Position numbers and translations under genes: made by a program
The notes under the pieces: model-generated
The model's database searches: none
Seen by the model: only the letters and a program-made list of their open reading frames with translations
What the model was told of the DNA's origin: nothing
Part shown: piece after piece, positions 15,237 to 23,800 of the stretch
Position numbering within the stretch: the first letter of the stretch is position 1
How the letters are laid out: every line of letters begins with the position of its first letter
Source: Polyangia bacterium
Lineage (GTDB): Bacteria; Myxococcota_A; Polyangia; Polyangiales; Sandaracinaceae
Direction: 5' to 3'
Length of the DNA stretch: 36,997 bases
NCBI GenBank assembly: GCA_030426845.1
Contig: JAUHXR010000054.1
Location: 1 to 36,997, forward strand

Positions 15237-15244
15237 TCCACAAG

Positions 15245-16936
15245 ATGACCTCGGCCTCGCATCCTCGACCCATCCTGCGCGTCGCCGACAGCGCGCGGCC
15301 CGAGCGGGACCGGTCGGGGGACGTGGAGCTCGGCAGCTTCCGGCTCCTCGGCCTCCTCGGGCGCGGGTCCTTCGCCTCGGCGTACCTCGCCGACCAGCTC
15401 GGGACCGACCGCCAGGCGGTGGTGAAGATCGCCCACGCCGACCTGCTCCGCGACGGGCAGACCGAGGCGGTGAAGGCCCGCTTCCAGGACGAGGTCCGGG
15501 CCTCGACCCGGTGTCAGCATCCCAACCTGGTCACGCTCTACACCGCCGGTCAGACCGCCGACGGGCTGCCCGCGATCGCGATGGAGTTCGTCCCCGGCGA
15601 TCCGCTCGAAGCGCTCCTCGTCCGGTCGGCGCCGCTGCGGACCAGCTACCTGTCGTACTTCGCGCAGCTCACGAGCGTGCTCGCGACGATCCACCGGATG
15701 GGCATCGTCCACCGCGACGTGTCCCCCGGCAACGTCATCGTGACGCGCGACCACGACGGATCCCCGCGCGCCAAGCTCCTCGACTTCGGCATCGCCACGA
15801 TCCCGGGGGCCGCGGCCGGCACCGGCGCGATGGGGACCCCGCGCTACGCCGCCCCGGAGCAGATCCGCGGCGAGGCCCAGGCCGCCTCGGACATGTTCGC
15901 GCTCGGCGCGTGCCTCTGGTGGGCCCTCACCGGACGGCAGTACCTCGACGAGCTGGACTCCATCGACCGCATCGTGGCTCACCAGATGGAGCAGAGCCGC
16001 GCACCGGATCCGCGCACCATCAACCGCGACATCCTCCCCGCGCTCGCCGAGGTGACGTCCCGGCTCCTCAGCCCGCAGCCGGCGGACCGACCGACCTCCG
16101 CCGATCTCCTCGCGCAGTGGCCCCGGCTCATCGCCGAGGCGCGCCGCCACAGCCGCCGGATCGGGCGGACCAAGGTGTCCGTGTTCGGCTTGGACCCGCG
16201 GCGCAGGCCGCTGCAGGTCGTCATCGTCGACCCGAGCTCCATCAAGCGGCACCTCATCGGGAGCTACGCAGAGCGCCTCGGCTGCGAGGTCACGGTCGCC
16301 GACGACCCGCGCTCCCTCACCCGCGGCGAGATCGGCCCGTTCGACGTCGCGATCCTCCCGACCGAGCTGCCGAAGGTGGACGCGGCCGGGGTGTCGCGGC
16401 ACCTGCGCGAGCACTTCCCCGGCATGCGGGTGGTGCTGATGAGCAGCCACGGCGAGCGCGTGCTCGATCACGCGGACGCGGGCGCCGACATCCACCTCAC
16501 GGTGCCCGGCGAGCTGTCGCGCCTCGGCGAGTACCTCGACAGCCTGCGCCGCTCCGCCGGCCAGGACGGCGGTACCCCGATCAACACGCTCGAGCTCCAC
16601 GAGGCGGTCAGCTCGACCGTGCTCTCGTCGTGGCTCGCGCGGCCTCGACCGGAGCTGCAGGGCGCGGTCCGCGAGTTCGTCGGGGCGATGCCGACCCTCC
16701 TCGTCCAGCTCGACGGCATCGACCCGAACGCGGACCTCACCGACAAGTACGCGACGTGCGCCTCGATCGAAGAGCACGCGTCCTCCATCGGCGCGCTCCA
16801 CCTCGCGCGCCTGGCCAAGTCGCTGCGCCTCCTCCTCGAGGCGGGCGAGCTGCCCGATCCCGCCGGCTTCATCGCCGAGATCGAGGCCGAATACCAACGC
16901 GCCTTCCGAAGCCTTGTCCCGTATCTACGAACCTAG
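15245..16936 (+). CDS. Ser/Thr kinase fused to degenerate receiver and HPt-like domains
   Basis: A 563-residue protein, with ATG 15245 the first sensible start. Residues 30-290 form a Hanks-type kinase: LGRGSFASAY, VVKIAH with the ATP-binding Lys, HRDVSPGNVIV (His156/Asp158), Asp180 of DFG, and APEQ. Residues about 323-445 look like a response-regulator receiver (VVIVDPSS with Asp329; DVAILPTELP), but the phospho-acceptor Asp position is Pro372. Residues 460-563 resemble an HPt four-helix bundle (SIEEHASSIGALHLARLAKSL), with Ala506 where the phospho-His should be and Glu509/Glu510 in place of Lys-Gly. The kinase therefore looks active and the relay domains look like binding modules. It heads an operon with the TusA/DsrE protein (9-base gap) and a rhodanese. 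Domain calls beyond the kinase come from motif inspection. Confidence 0.88.
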   Translation: MTSASHPRPILRVADSARPERDRSGDVELGSFRLLGLLGRGSFASAYLADQLGTDRQAVVKIAHADLLRDGQTEAVKARFQDEVRASTRCQHPNLVTLYTAGQTADGLPAIAMEFVPGDPLEALLVRSAPLRTSYLSYFAQLTSVLATIHRMGIVHRDVSPGNVIVTRDHDGSPRAKLLDFGIATIPGAAAGTGAMGTPRYAAPEQIRGEAQAASDMFALGACLWWALTGRQYLDELDSIDRIVAHQMEQSRAPDPRTINRDILPALAEVTSRLLSPQPADRPTSADLLAQWPRLIAEARRHSRRIGRTKVSVFGLDPRRRPLQVVIVDPSSIKRHLIGSYAERLGCEVTVADDPRSLTRGEIGPFDVAILPTELPKVDAAGVSRHLREHFPGMRVVLMSSHGERVLDHADAGADIHLTVPGELSRLGEYLDSLRRSAGQDGGTPINTLELHEAVSSTVLSSWLARPRPELQGAVREFVGAMPTLLVQLDGIDPNADLTDKYATCASIEEHASSIGALHLARLAKSLRLLLEAGELPDPAGFIAEIEAEYQRAFRSLVPYLRT

Positions 16937-16945
16937 CGAGGTCCC

Positions 16946-18616
16946 ATGCCCAGCACGCAGATGATCGATTGCCGTGGTCAGCAGTGCCCCGCGCCCATCC
17001 TCGCGACCGCACGCGCGGCCAAGAGCCTCGGCCGCGACGGCGGCACGCTCGAGATCCTCGCGGACGACGACGCCTTCCCGCTGGACCTCGAGAGCTGGTG
17101 CCGCAGCTCGGGCGCGTCGCTCCTCGACCTCCAGAACCGGGACGGCGCGCATCGCGCCCTCGTCCGGGTGGGCGCGCCGACCGTGAAGGCCGCGCCGCCG
17201 CCTCCGCCGCCGCGCCCCGCGGCCGGGACCCAGGTCGTCGACTGCCGCGGCATGGAGTGCCCCGCGCCGATCCTCGAGGTCGCGCGCGCCGCGCGGGCCA
17301 ACCCGGGGATCGAGCTCGAGGTCCTGGCCGACGACGACGCCTTCGAGCTCGACATCGCGAGCTGGTGCCGCAGCGCCAAGGCCGACCTCGCCTCGATAAC
17401 GCGGACGGACGGCGTGTACCGCGCGGTGGTGCGCACGGCCGGCGCCGCGCCCCAAGTGGCTCCGCCGAGAGCGCCGCAGGCCGCGGCCCCGGCGGCGGCT
17501 CCCGCAACGTCTCAGGTCCGCGAGGTCACGCAGCAGATCGACTGCCGCGGGATGGAGTGCCCCCAGCCCCTCCTCGAGGTCGCGCGCGCGGCGCGCCAGC
17601 ACCCTGGCGCCACCCTCGAGGTGCTCGCCGACGACGACGCCTTCGAGCTCGACATCGCGAGCTGGTGCCGCAGCGCCAAGGCCGACCTCGTCTCCATCGA
17701 GCGGGTGTCCGGCGTGTTCCACGCGCGTGTGCAGCTCGCGGGCGGCCAGCCCCCCGTGGCGAGCGCGCCTCCCGCCTCGCTCACCCCGGCCACGCCGCCG
17801 CCCAGCCTCGCCGCGCCGGACCTCGTGCCGGGCGACGGAACGACCTTCCGGCTCGACCTCGGCGCGCTCGACCCGAGCCGCTACGACGACGAGCTCGAGC
17901 GGTCCTACCGCCAGACGCGCGCGAGTCGGCTCGCGGTGATCGCGCCCGACCGCCGCGCCAACGCGACCCTCCTGAAGTGGTGCACCGACGGTGGCCACGT
18001 GCTCGAGAGCCTGTCGGGTGCGGGGCCCGTCACGGCCGAGATCGCGCTGGCCCGCAGCCCCGAGCCAGCCGCCGCGTCCACCGCGCTCGCGCTCGCGCCG
18101 CAGTCGGCCGCCCTCGCCGCCCCCCGGCAGAAGCGCGCGGTGCTCCTCGTGCTCCACAACGACAAGGAGGCGCTCCTCGCCGCCCTCCTCGTCGCCAACG
18201 GCGCGGCCGCGCAGGGGATGGACGTGACGCTGTTCTTCACGTTCTGGGGCCTGAACCTGCTGCGCGGCGACGACCCGAACGGGATCTACCCGAAGGAGAA
18301 GGTCTCCTGGGCGCAGCGGCTCTTCAAGTGGCTGATGCCGGCCGGTCCCAAGCGCCAGGGGCTGGGCAAGCTCAACTTCGGCGGTATGGGCGCGAGCATG
18401 ATGAACACGCTGATGCGCAAGAAGAACATCATGGACCTGCCCGCGCTGCTCGAGAGCGCGCAGGATCAGGGGGTCCGCTTCGTCGCGTGCACCATGAGCA
18501 TGAACGTCATGGGAATCACCAAGCGCGACCTCCACCCTTACTCGACCCTGGTCTACGGTGGCGTCGCGACGTTCGTCGAAGATGCGGGGAACGCCGAGCT
18601 CAGTCTAGTCTTCTGA
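16946..18616 (+). CDS. poly-TusA sulfur-carrier protein fused to a DsrE/DsrF-like domain
   Basis: A 556-residue fusion. Three TusA modules each start with DCRGxxCPxP: Cys14 (QQCPAPIL), Cys105 (MECPAPIL) and Cys205 (MECPQPLL). Each continues with an ADDDAF block and a WCRS motif. A fourth module (about 297-370) keeps the second half (LAVIAPDRRANATLLKWC) but lacks the CPxP cysteine. Pro/Ala linkers join the modules. The C-terminal 160 residues are DsrE-like: AVLLVLHNDKEALLAALLVA, LFFTFWGLNLLRG, and the Cys-containing ACTMSMNVMGIT. TusA proteins carry sulfur as a Cys persulfide, and DsrE-type proteins act as partners in sulfur transfer. The gene is followed after three bases by a rhodanese, a usual sulfur donor, so the pair likely forms a cytoplasmic relay. 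Acceptor unknown. Confidence 0.9.
   Translation: MPSTQMIDCRGQQCPAPILATARAAKSLGRDGGTLEILADDDAFPLDLESWCRSSGASLLDLQNRDGAHRALVRVGAPTVKAAPPPPPPRPAAGTQVVDCRGMECPAPILEVARAARANPGIELEVLADDDAFELDIASWCRSAKADLASITRTDGVYRAVVRTAGAAPQVAPPRAPQAAAPAAAPATSQVREVTQQIDCRGMECPQPLLEVARAARQHPGATLEVLADDDAFELDIASWCRSAKADLVSIERVSGVFHARVQLAGGQPPVASAPPASLTPATPPPSLAAPDLVPGDGTTFRLDLGALDPSRYDDELERSYRQTRASRLAVIAPDRRANATLLKWCTDGGHVLESLSGAGPVTAEIALARSPEPAAASTALALAPQSAALAAPRQKRAVLLVLHNDKEALLAALLVANGAAAQGMDVTLFFTFWGLNLLRGDDPNGIYPKEKVSWAQRLFKWLMPAGPKRQGLGKLNFGGMGASMMNTLMRKKNIMDLPALLESAQDQGVRFVACTMSMNVMGITKRDLHPYSTLVYGGVATFVEDAGNAELSLVF
17327..17690 (+). repeat. 64-bp exact direct repeat, 300 bp apart, within TusA modules 2 and 3
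   Basis: Bases 17327-17390 are identical to 17627-17690; the span given covers both copies. They encode the same ADDDAF...SWCRSAKADL segment in the second and third TusA modules. Flanking sequence has diverged, including synonymous changes immediately upstream. This suggests recent internal duplication or gene conversion. The 300-base period keeps the frame, so unequal crossing over could add or drop a whole module. Confidence 0.95.
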
Positions 18617-18619
18617 GAC

Positions 18620-19258
18620 GTGACCCTCGACTCCCTCACCCCCATCGACGTCGTCGGCGCCGAGCAGCGCATCTTGCTCGTGGACATCCGCCCCCGCGAG
18701 GAGCGTCGCGCCGAGCTCGGCTACGTGCCGGGCAGCCTGGCGTTCCCCCTCGAGGAGCCGACCCCCGGCAAGCTCCTCGCGCTCGACGCGGAGCTGCTCG
18801 CCGACGAGCTCCCCGTGTTCGTGTGCACCTCGGGCCGGCGCAGCGGCCTGCTGCTCGCCGCGGCGCGCGAGGCCTTCGGGCGCCCGATCAGTCACCTCGC
18901 GGGCGGCGTGCTCGCCTGGCGCGCCGAGGGCTACGCGACCTGCGGCGTCAACGAGGTGGCCGAGGACGGGCTGCTCCGCCGAGTCGGCTCGACGACCGAC
19001 TTCGTCAAGGCCCTCCGCTCGTGCTTCGTGGCCGAGATGGTCGAGCGCTCGCTCGCCGTTCCCGATCCGATCGACCCGATGTCGCTCCTGACCCACTGCT
19101 TCGAGGCGGAGGGCGTGAGCAGCGACAACCCCGCCTACGACGACCTGCTCCGCGTGATCGACCGCATGGGGGTCGAGTCGTGGCGGCGGGGCAGCCCCGC
19201 GGACAAGATCGCCGAGAACACCGACCGGATGCGGGCCGCGCTCGCCCAGCTCGTCTGA
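18620..19258 (+). CDS. rhodanese-domain sulfurtransferase with uncharacterised C-terminal region
   Basis: A 212-residue protein starting at GTG, three bases after the stop of the TusA-DsrE gene, so translation is probably coupled. Residues 8-108 form a single rhodanese domain: VDIRPREE (Asp22), the active-site loop CTSGRRS with persulfide-forming Cys69, and HLAGGVLAWRAEGY near its end. The remaining 105 residues are helical, contain Cys residues (SCFVAEM, THCFEAEG) and match no family I know; the spacing resembles a small helical bundle. Rhodaneses take sulfane sulfur and hand it to carriers such as TusA, so the upstream poly-TusA protein is the likely acceptor. There is no signal peptide, so it is expected to be cytoplasmic. 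Confidence 0.9.
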   Translation: MTLDSLTPIDVVGAEQRILLVDIRPREERRAELGYVPGSLAFPLEEPTPGKLLALDAELLADELPVFVCTSGRRSGLLLAAAREAFGRPISHLAGGVLAWRAEGYATCGVNEVAEDGLLRRVGSTTDFVKALRSCFVAEMVERSLAVPDPIDPMSLLTHCFEAEGVSSDNPAYDDLLRVIDRMGVESWRRGSPADKIAENTDRMRAALAQLV

Positions 19259-19298
19259 GGTCGGAACACCCGAGGTCACCCGGTCGGTATCAGGCGGC

Positions 19299-20780
19299 AT
19301 GCGCGCCCTCGCCACTGCGCTCGTTCTCCTGGCGGCCTGCGGGTCGCCTCCCCCCTCCCCGCCGCCCCAGCGCACCGAGACGCGCCCGAAGGCCCCGGTC
19401 GCCGCGCCGACCAGCGACCAGGACGAACCGGCGGCGTGGGCAACGCGGGCGATCCGGACATGCCCCGGCGGCCCTTGGGCGAGGCCACTCGCGACGGACA
19501 CCCACGTGTTCGCGTGCGCGGGGGCGATCTACGACATCGCCACGACTCGGCTCACGTCGGCGAGCGCCGAGCGAGGGATGAACCTCGCGGCCACGAACAA
19601 CCGGATCGTCTGGCAGGACGACCGGGACGGCCGCCTGGTGGTCCGCGACGCCACCCAGGAGCTGGCGCGATTTCGAGCCCGCGACCAGCTGCACGGGGGC
19701 GTGGCCACACCGGACGGGCAGCGCGTGATGTTCGTTCGAGAGGCCGCGGGGCGCGCGCGGCAGCCCTACCTCGTCGAGCTGAGCTCCGGCGCGGAGACCG
19801 TCCCCCGCGACTGGCGACGCTGCGCCCGGGCCGGGTCGTTCGGTGTGCGGCAGGACGGCGCGATCCAGTGCATCGAGCGGCGCTTCGGGGCCCGAGGCGA
19901 GCCGCCGGACCCGGGCTTGCTGATCACCCTCGGGGAGCCGGGCGAGGCCGAGGTCGGTCAACTCGAGGATCCGGCGCAGTGGGTACCAGGTCGCGACGTG
20001 ATCGTGATGCGCGAGCGGGGCGCGATCCGGTGGAGGACGACCGCCGGAGAAGTCATCGCGGAGCGCCCGTCGACCGACCAGCACCAGGTCCGAGGGGTCC
20101 GCGGCGACGGCAGCGCGCTGGTGAGTGTCTCTCGCCGGGAGGTCGGGACGAGCACGCTCGAGCGCTGGTGGCCCGAGGACGGCGACGTCCGGACCGAGCC
20201 GGTGTGGGAGGGCGCGGTGTCCGACGCGATCTTCGCCGGCGACGACGTCGTGGTGTCGCGGGAGACCCAGATCGTCTGGCTGGGCCGCGGCGGCACCTGG
20301 GAGACCCCGCTCGCGCCGCCGGTGCCCACCCCGGAGGGCTACACACCCGCCGTCGCGAATGGACATTGGTTCGCGTACGACAGCGGACGGCGCGCCCCGC
20401 GCGGGCCCGAGGACGTCGCGATGTTCTTCAAGGACTGGCGGACGCTGCTCCGCGTGTCGCGAACGGACGCGGCCGAGCTCGCGGGCCTCGGGCGCCTGGA
20501 GGACTGGGCGCGCGCGGCGATGACGCGCTACCTGGAGACGGGCACCGACCCCGACGAGCGCTGGGCGAGGGCCTGGGAAGACGCCGACGGCAACCGCGTG
20601 CTCCGCGGGCACGCGTACAACCGCTTCGACGAGAGCCACATCGACGTGGTGGTGCGCACGCGCGGCGAGGTCCTCGAGCGCTACCGCGCCTCGGGCCACG
20701 AGCCGACCTCGGTGGACCCCTTCGGGGTCCCGCCCGAGGGCGCCATCGTCGTCACCGACGGTGGCGCCCAGGCGGAGTGA
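19299..20780 (+). CDS. putative lipoprotein with propeller-like repeats
   Basis: A 493-residue protein with a short signal peptide and lipobox LLAAC (acylated Cys14), then a Pro-rich low-complexity stretch (residues 16-40) that looks like a cell-envelope tether. The body has repeating strand pairs such as NNRIVWQDDRDGRLVVRD, DGQRVMFVREAAG and AGDDVVVSRETQIVWLG, suggesting a beta-propeller. I do not recognise a family or a catalytic site. It starts 40 bases after the rhodanese stop on the same strand and may be the last gene of the kinase/sulfur operon, although the larger gap allows a separate promoter. It converges on tssM. A role in T6SS envelope assembly is possible but unsupported. Confidence 0.85.
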   Translation: MRALATALVLLAACGSPPPSPPPQRTETRPKAPVAAPTSDQDEPAAWATRAIRTCPGGPWARPLATDTHVFACAGAIYDIATTRLTSASAERGMNLAATNNRIVWQDDRDGRLVVRDATQELARFRARDQLHGGVATPDGQRVMFVREAAGRARQPYLVELSSGAETVPRDWRRCARAGSFGVRQDGAIQCIERRFGARGEPPDPGLLITLGEPGEAEVGQLEDPAQWVPGRDVIVMRERGAIRWRTTAGEVIAERPSTDQHQVRGVRGDGSALVSVSRREVGTSTLERWWPEDGDVRTEPVWEGAVSDAIFAGDDVVVSRETQIVWLGRGGTWETPLAPPVPTPEGYTPAVANGHWFAYDSGRRAPRGPEDVAMFFKDWRTLLRVSRTDAAELAGLGRLEDWARAAMTRYLETGTDPDERWARAWEDADGNRVLRGHAYNRFDESHIDVVVRTRGEVLERYRASGHEPTSVDPFGVPPEGAIVVTDGGAQAE

Positions 20781-20791
20781 GCGGCGCCCGA

Positions 20792-20842
20792 CCTCCCGTG
20801 CCGCTCAGCCTCCCGTGCCGCTCAGCCTCCCGAGCCGCTCAG
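20792..20842. repeat. 17-bp tandem repeat, three copies, between convergent genes
   Basis: CCTCCCGTGCCGCTCAG occurs at 20792-20808 and 20809-20825 and, with one T-to-A change, at 20826-20842. The array fills most of the 58-base gap between the lipoprotein stop and tssM. The tssM stop codon (20841-20839) lies within the third copy. Because the unit is not a multiple of three, expansion into tssM would alter its C-terminus. No hairpin or T tract makes this an obvious terminator. Confidence 0.9.
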
Positions 20843-23800
20843 CGGACGCGGCAGGTCGTGCGACCGGAGACGATCTCGCGCGGCGGGTCGACGTTGCGGC
20901 CGCGGACCGGCTGCATCAGCGGCGCCGAGCGGGTACGGCCGAAGACCCCGAAGAAGGGCGCGTCGCCGCGCACCGGGCGGATCTGGACCGCGACGTCGAC
21001 CTGGTGGTCGCGCAGCCGCCACGTCTGGGTGAACACCCGGTTGCCCCGCGACCGCGTGGTGACGGTGCCCTGCTCGAGGAGGCGGAACAGCCCCCACTCG
21101 CCGGTCTGCTCGAGCCGCTCGTGGATGCCGCCCTCGCCGCGGACCTCCAGGCTCGCCCCCGCCTCCGGGCTCTCGCCCGGCCAGGTGTAGCGGACCCAGC
21201 GCTCGGGCCCGTTGTGGTGCTCGTAACAGGTGCCACCGACGCAGAGCTCCTGGGTGGCGACCCGCGGCGACGGCACGATGCGCGCGTCGAAGCGCACGGT
21301 CGGCCCCTCCGCGTTGGGCGGGAAGAACACGTTGGTGATGTCGTTTGCGCGCTCCAGGTACTGCAGGAGCTGGCGGCGGTAGGCGTTGGACGCCTGCTGC
21401 CCGAGCGCGGTAGCGAACACGAAGGTGTCGCCCTCCTTCGGGATGCGGCGCTGGAGGACCTCGTTGTAGAAGGCCCAGAGCGTCCCCTCCTCCGGCATGT
21501 AGAAGGCGCCGAAGTCCTCGAGCGAGACGTCGTGCCCGCTCGGGTTCATCGGGTACCCGTTCAGGATGTTCCGGTGGTACGGCATGTACACCTCGGTGCA
21601 CCACGAGCGCCCCGCGCCCGCCGCCTGGCCCATCGCCACGCTGCTCGAGGAGCCCTCGATCGGCGGCCACAGCAGCGCCTCGATGCGAGGGCGCCAGCCG
21701 ATCTCCTGGCTCTCGATGAGCGCCCGGGTCGTCGTCCGCGCGGTCTGGAGCGCGGTCTGCAGCGCCTCGTCCGTGCCCTCGGGCGTGTCGAGGTGCGCCT
21801 GGAGCGCGTCGCGGACCTGGTGGAGCTGCTCCTCGTAGGTGCCGATGGGGACCTCCGGCGGCGGAGGCGGCTCCTGACCCTCGGGCGGGCTCTCCGGCGG
21901 CGGCGAGGCGCCGACCTTCGTGAAGCCCTCGAACGCGAGGTAGACGTGCTCGGGGGTGAGCTCCTCCTCCTGGTCCTCGCCCTCCTCGTCACCCCCCATC
22001 AGGTTGGTGCCCTGGAGGATGCGCGAGACCGTCTGGCCCCCGCGCACGCGCCGCACGCGACGCCAGAAGATGTCCCACGCGGTGTCGCTCAGGGCGTCGT
22101 CGCTGCCCTCGCCTTCCTCCGCCTCGGCGTTCGGGTCGGGCAGGAGCGTGTTGTAGAGGACCTGCTGGAAGAGCAGCCGATAGGGCTCGGGCGTGCCGCG
22201 CGTCAGGTCGCGCAGCCCACTCAAGGTCTGCACGTTTCCTTGCGGAGGAACCACGCGGATCGAGCGCAGGAAGTCGCGCCACTCGGTGATGTAGGCGCGG
22301 AAGAACTCGTTGCGGAGCTCCCGCATGTCGGCCGCGGCCTGCTCCTGATCCTGCTGGGCCTGCGCGCCCTCCGCGCCGAGGACCCAGGGCTCGCCGAAGA
22401 CGCCGGAGTCGGGCGACTCGAGCATCTCGCGGACCCGCGTGTCCCACGCGCGGCGGGTGAACGCGCCGCGGACCGTGCCGTCGGACTGCATCGGCCGGAC
22501 GGTGTTGCCCACGAGGTTCGCGAGCGTGAGGTCGTAGCCCATCGGCTCGATGTCAGCGATGATCCGCTCGAGCGCCATGTCGGTGCGCGAGACCCGGGTG
22601 AGGGCCCGCCGTACGCGCTGCACGGTGTCGTCGTCGCGCGGGAAGCGCAGCGACGCCTCGGGGGGCACGGAGTCGGGGTCGTCCGCGCGGCGCTCGTCCT
22701 CGCGGGCGAGCAGCGACGTGAACAGCTCCGCCTGGCGCTGCATCTCCTCGCGCGTCGCCTCCTCGACCTCCTCCTCGCCGCCCATCGACTCGAGCCAGCG
22801 CTCGGCGATGTGCGCGGAGAGCCACTCGGACGCGTCGTCGTCGTCGTCGAGGTTCGGCTCGCCGTCCTCCACCGGCCGGGTGACCAGGAGGTGCATCTTG
22901 AGCCGGTCGTACATGTCCGAGTGCTCGGGACCGGTCGGGATCGAGTTCCGCAGCGCCTCGTAGTTGCGCCCGAAGGTGTTCATCTCCGACTGGTCGTCGG
23001 CCACGATCGGCTGCACGACCTCCTCGCGGAGGAGCCCGGTGTAGTAGTCGCTCACCGGGTCGAGCAGATCGTCCTGGTACATCCCCAGGCGCATCATGAT
23101 CGGGGCGCCGGTCGAGTCGTAGGTCCGCATCAGCTCGACGCGTTGGCGCAGCGGACGCAGCGCGGCCGCGTCGATCGGCTCGCCCTCGGCGTCGCCGCGC
23201 GCGGCCGCGACCCGATCGACGATCTCCTCGGTCTCGTTGATGAACCCGCGGTTGTTCGCCCAGGCGATCGCGGGGAGCACCGAGATGAGGAGCGCGGCGC
23301 CGAAGATCGCGCCCGCCCACATGAACTGGTTGCGTCGCTGGCGGCGCTGCTCGCCCTCGCTGCGGGTGGCCACGTCGCGGTCCGGGAAGACCACGTCGAG
23401 GAACACGTCGCGGAGGAAGTAGCTCTTGGCCTCGGTGACGGGCTCGCCGAGGTTGACCTCGCTGCGGATGCCGAAGGCCTCGGCCATCTTGTGCATCACG
23501 CGGTCGATCGGGCGCCCCTCCTGGGTGCCCGACGAGAAGTAGACGCCGCGGAACATCGGCGTCTCGCCCATCACGCTCGACTCGAAGATCGTCGAGACGA
23601 GGTCGGTGCACGACTTGCGGAGGCTCACGAGCTGCTGCGGGAAGCTGTGGATCAGCTCCCGGTTCTCGATGCGGCGCTCCTCGCCCATCCGGCGGAGCGA
23701 GCGCTTCTCGACGATCGAGGTGAGCTCGTCGAAGCGCTCCTGGAAATGCAGGCCCGCGTCGGCCGGCGGCTCGGCCAGCGGGACGGTGAAGCCCCAGATC

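Noticed and set aside
10997-15244. Very long plus-strand frame antisense to tssB, tssA and tagF, in frame with the kinase gene
   Set aside because: The upstream 1416 codons are Arg/Glu/Leu/Ala low-complexity without any domain, lie opposite three clear T6SS genes, and result from high GC in third positions. The kinase gene starts at 15245.
15034-19581. 1515-codon plus-strand frame overlapping the kinase, TusA and rhodanese genes in another frame
   Set aside because: Arg/Pro-rich translation with no motifs; the overlapped genes have catalytic motifs and coupled starts.
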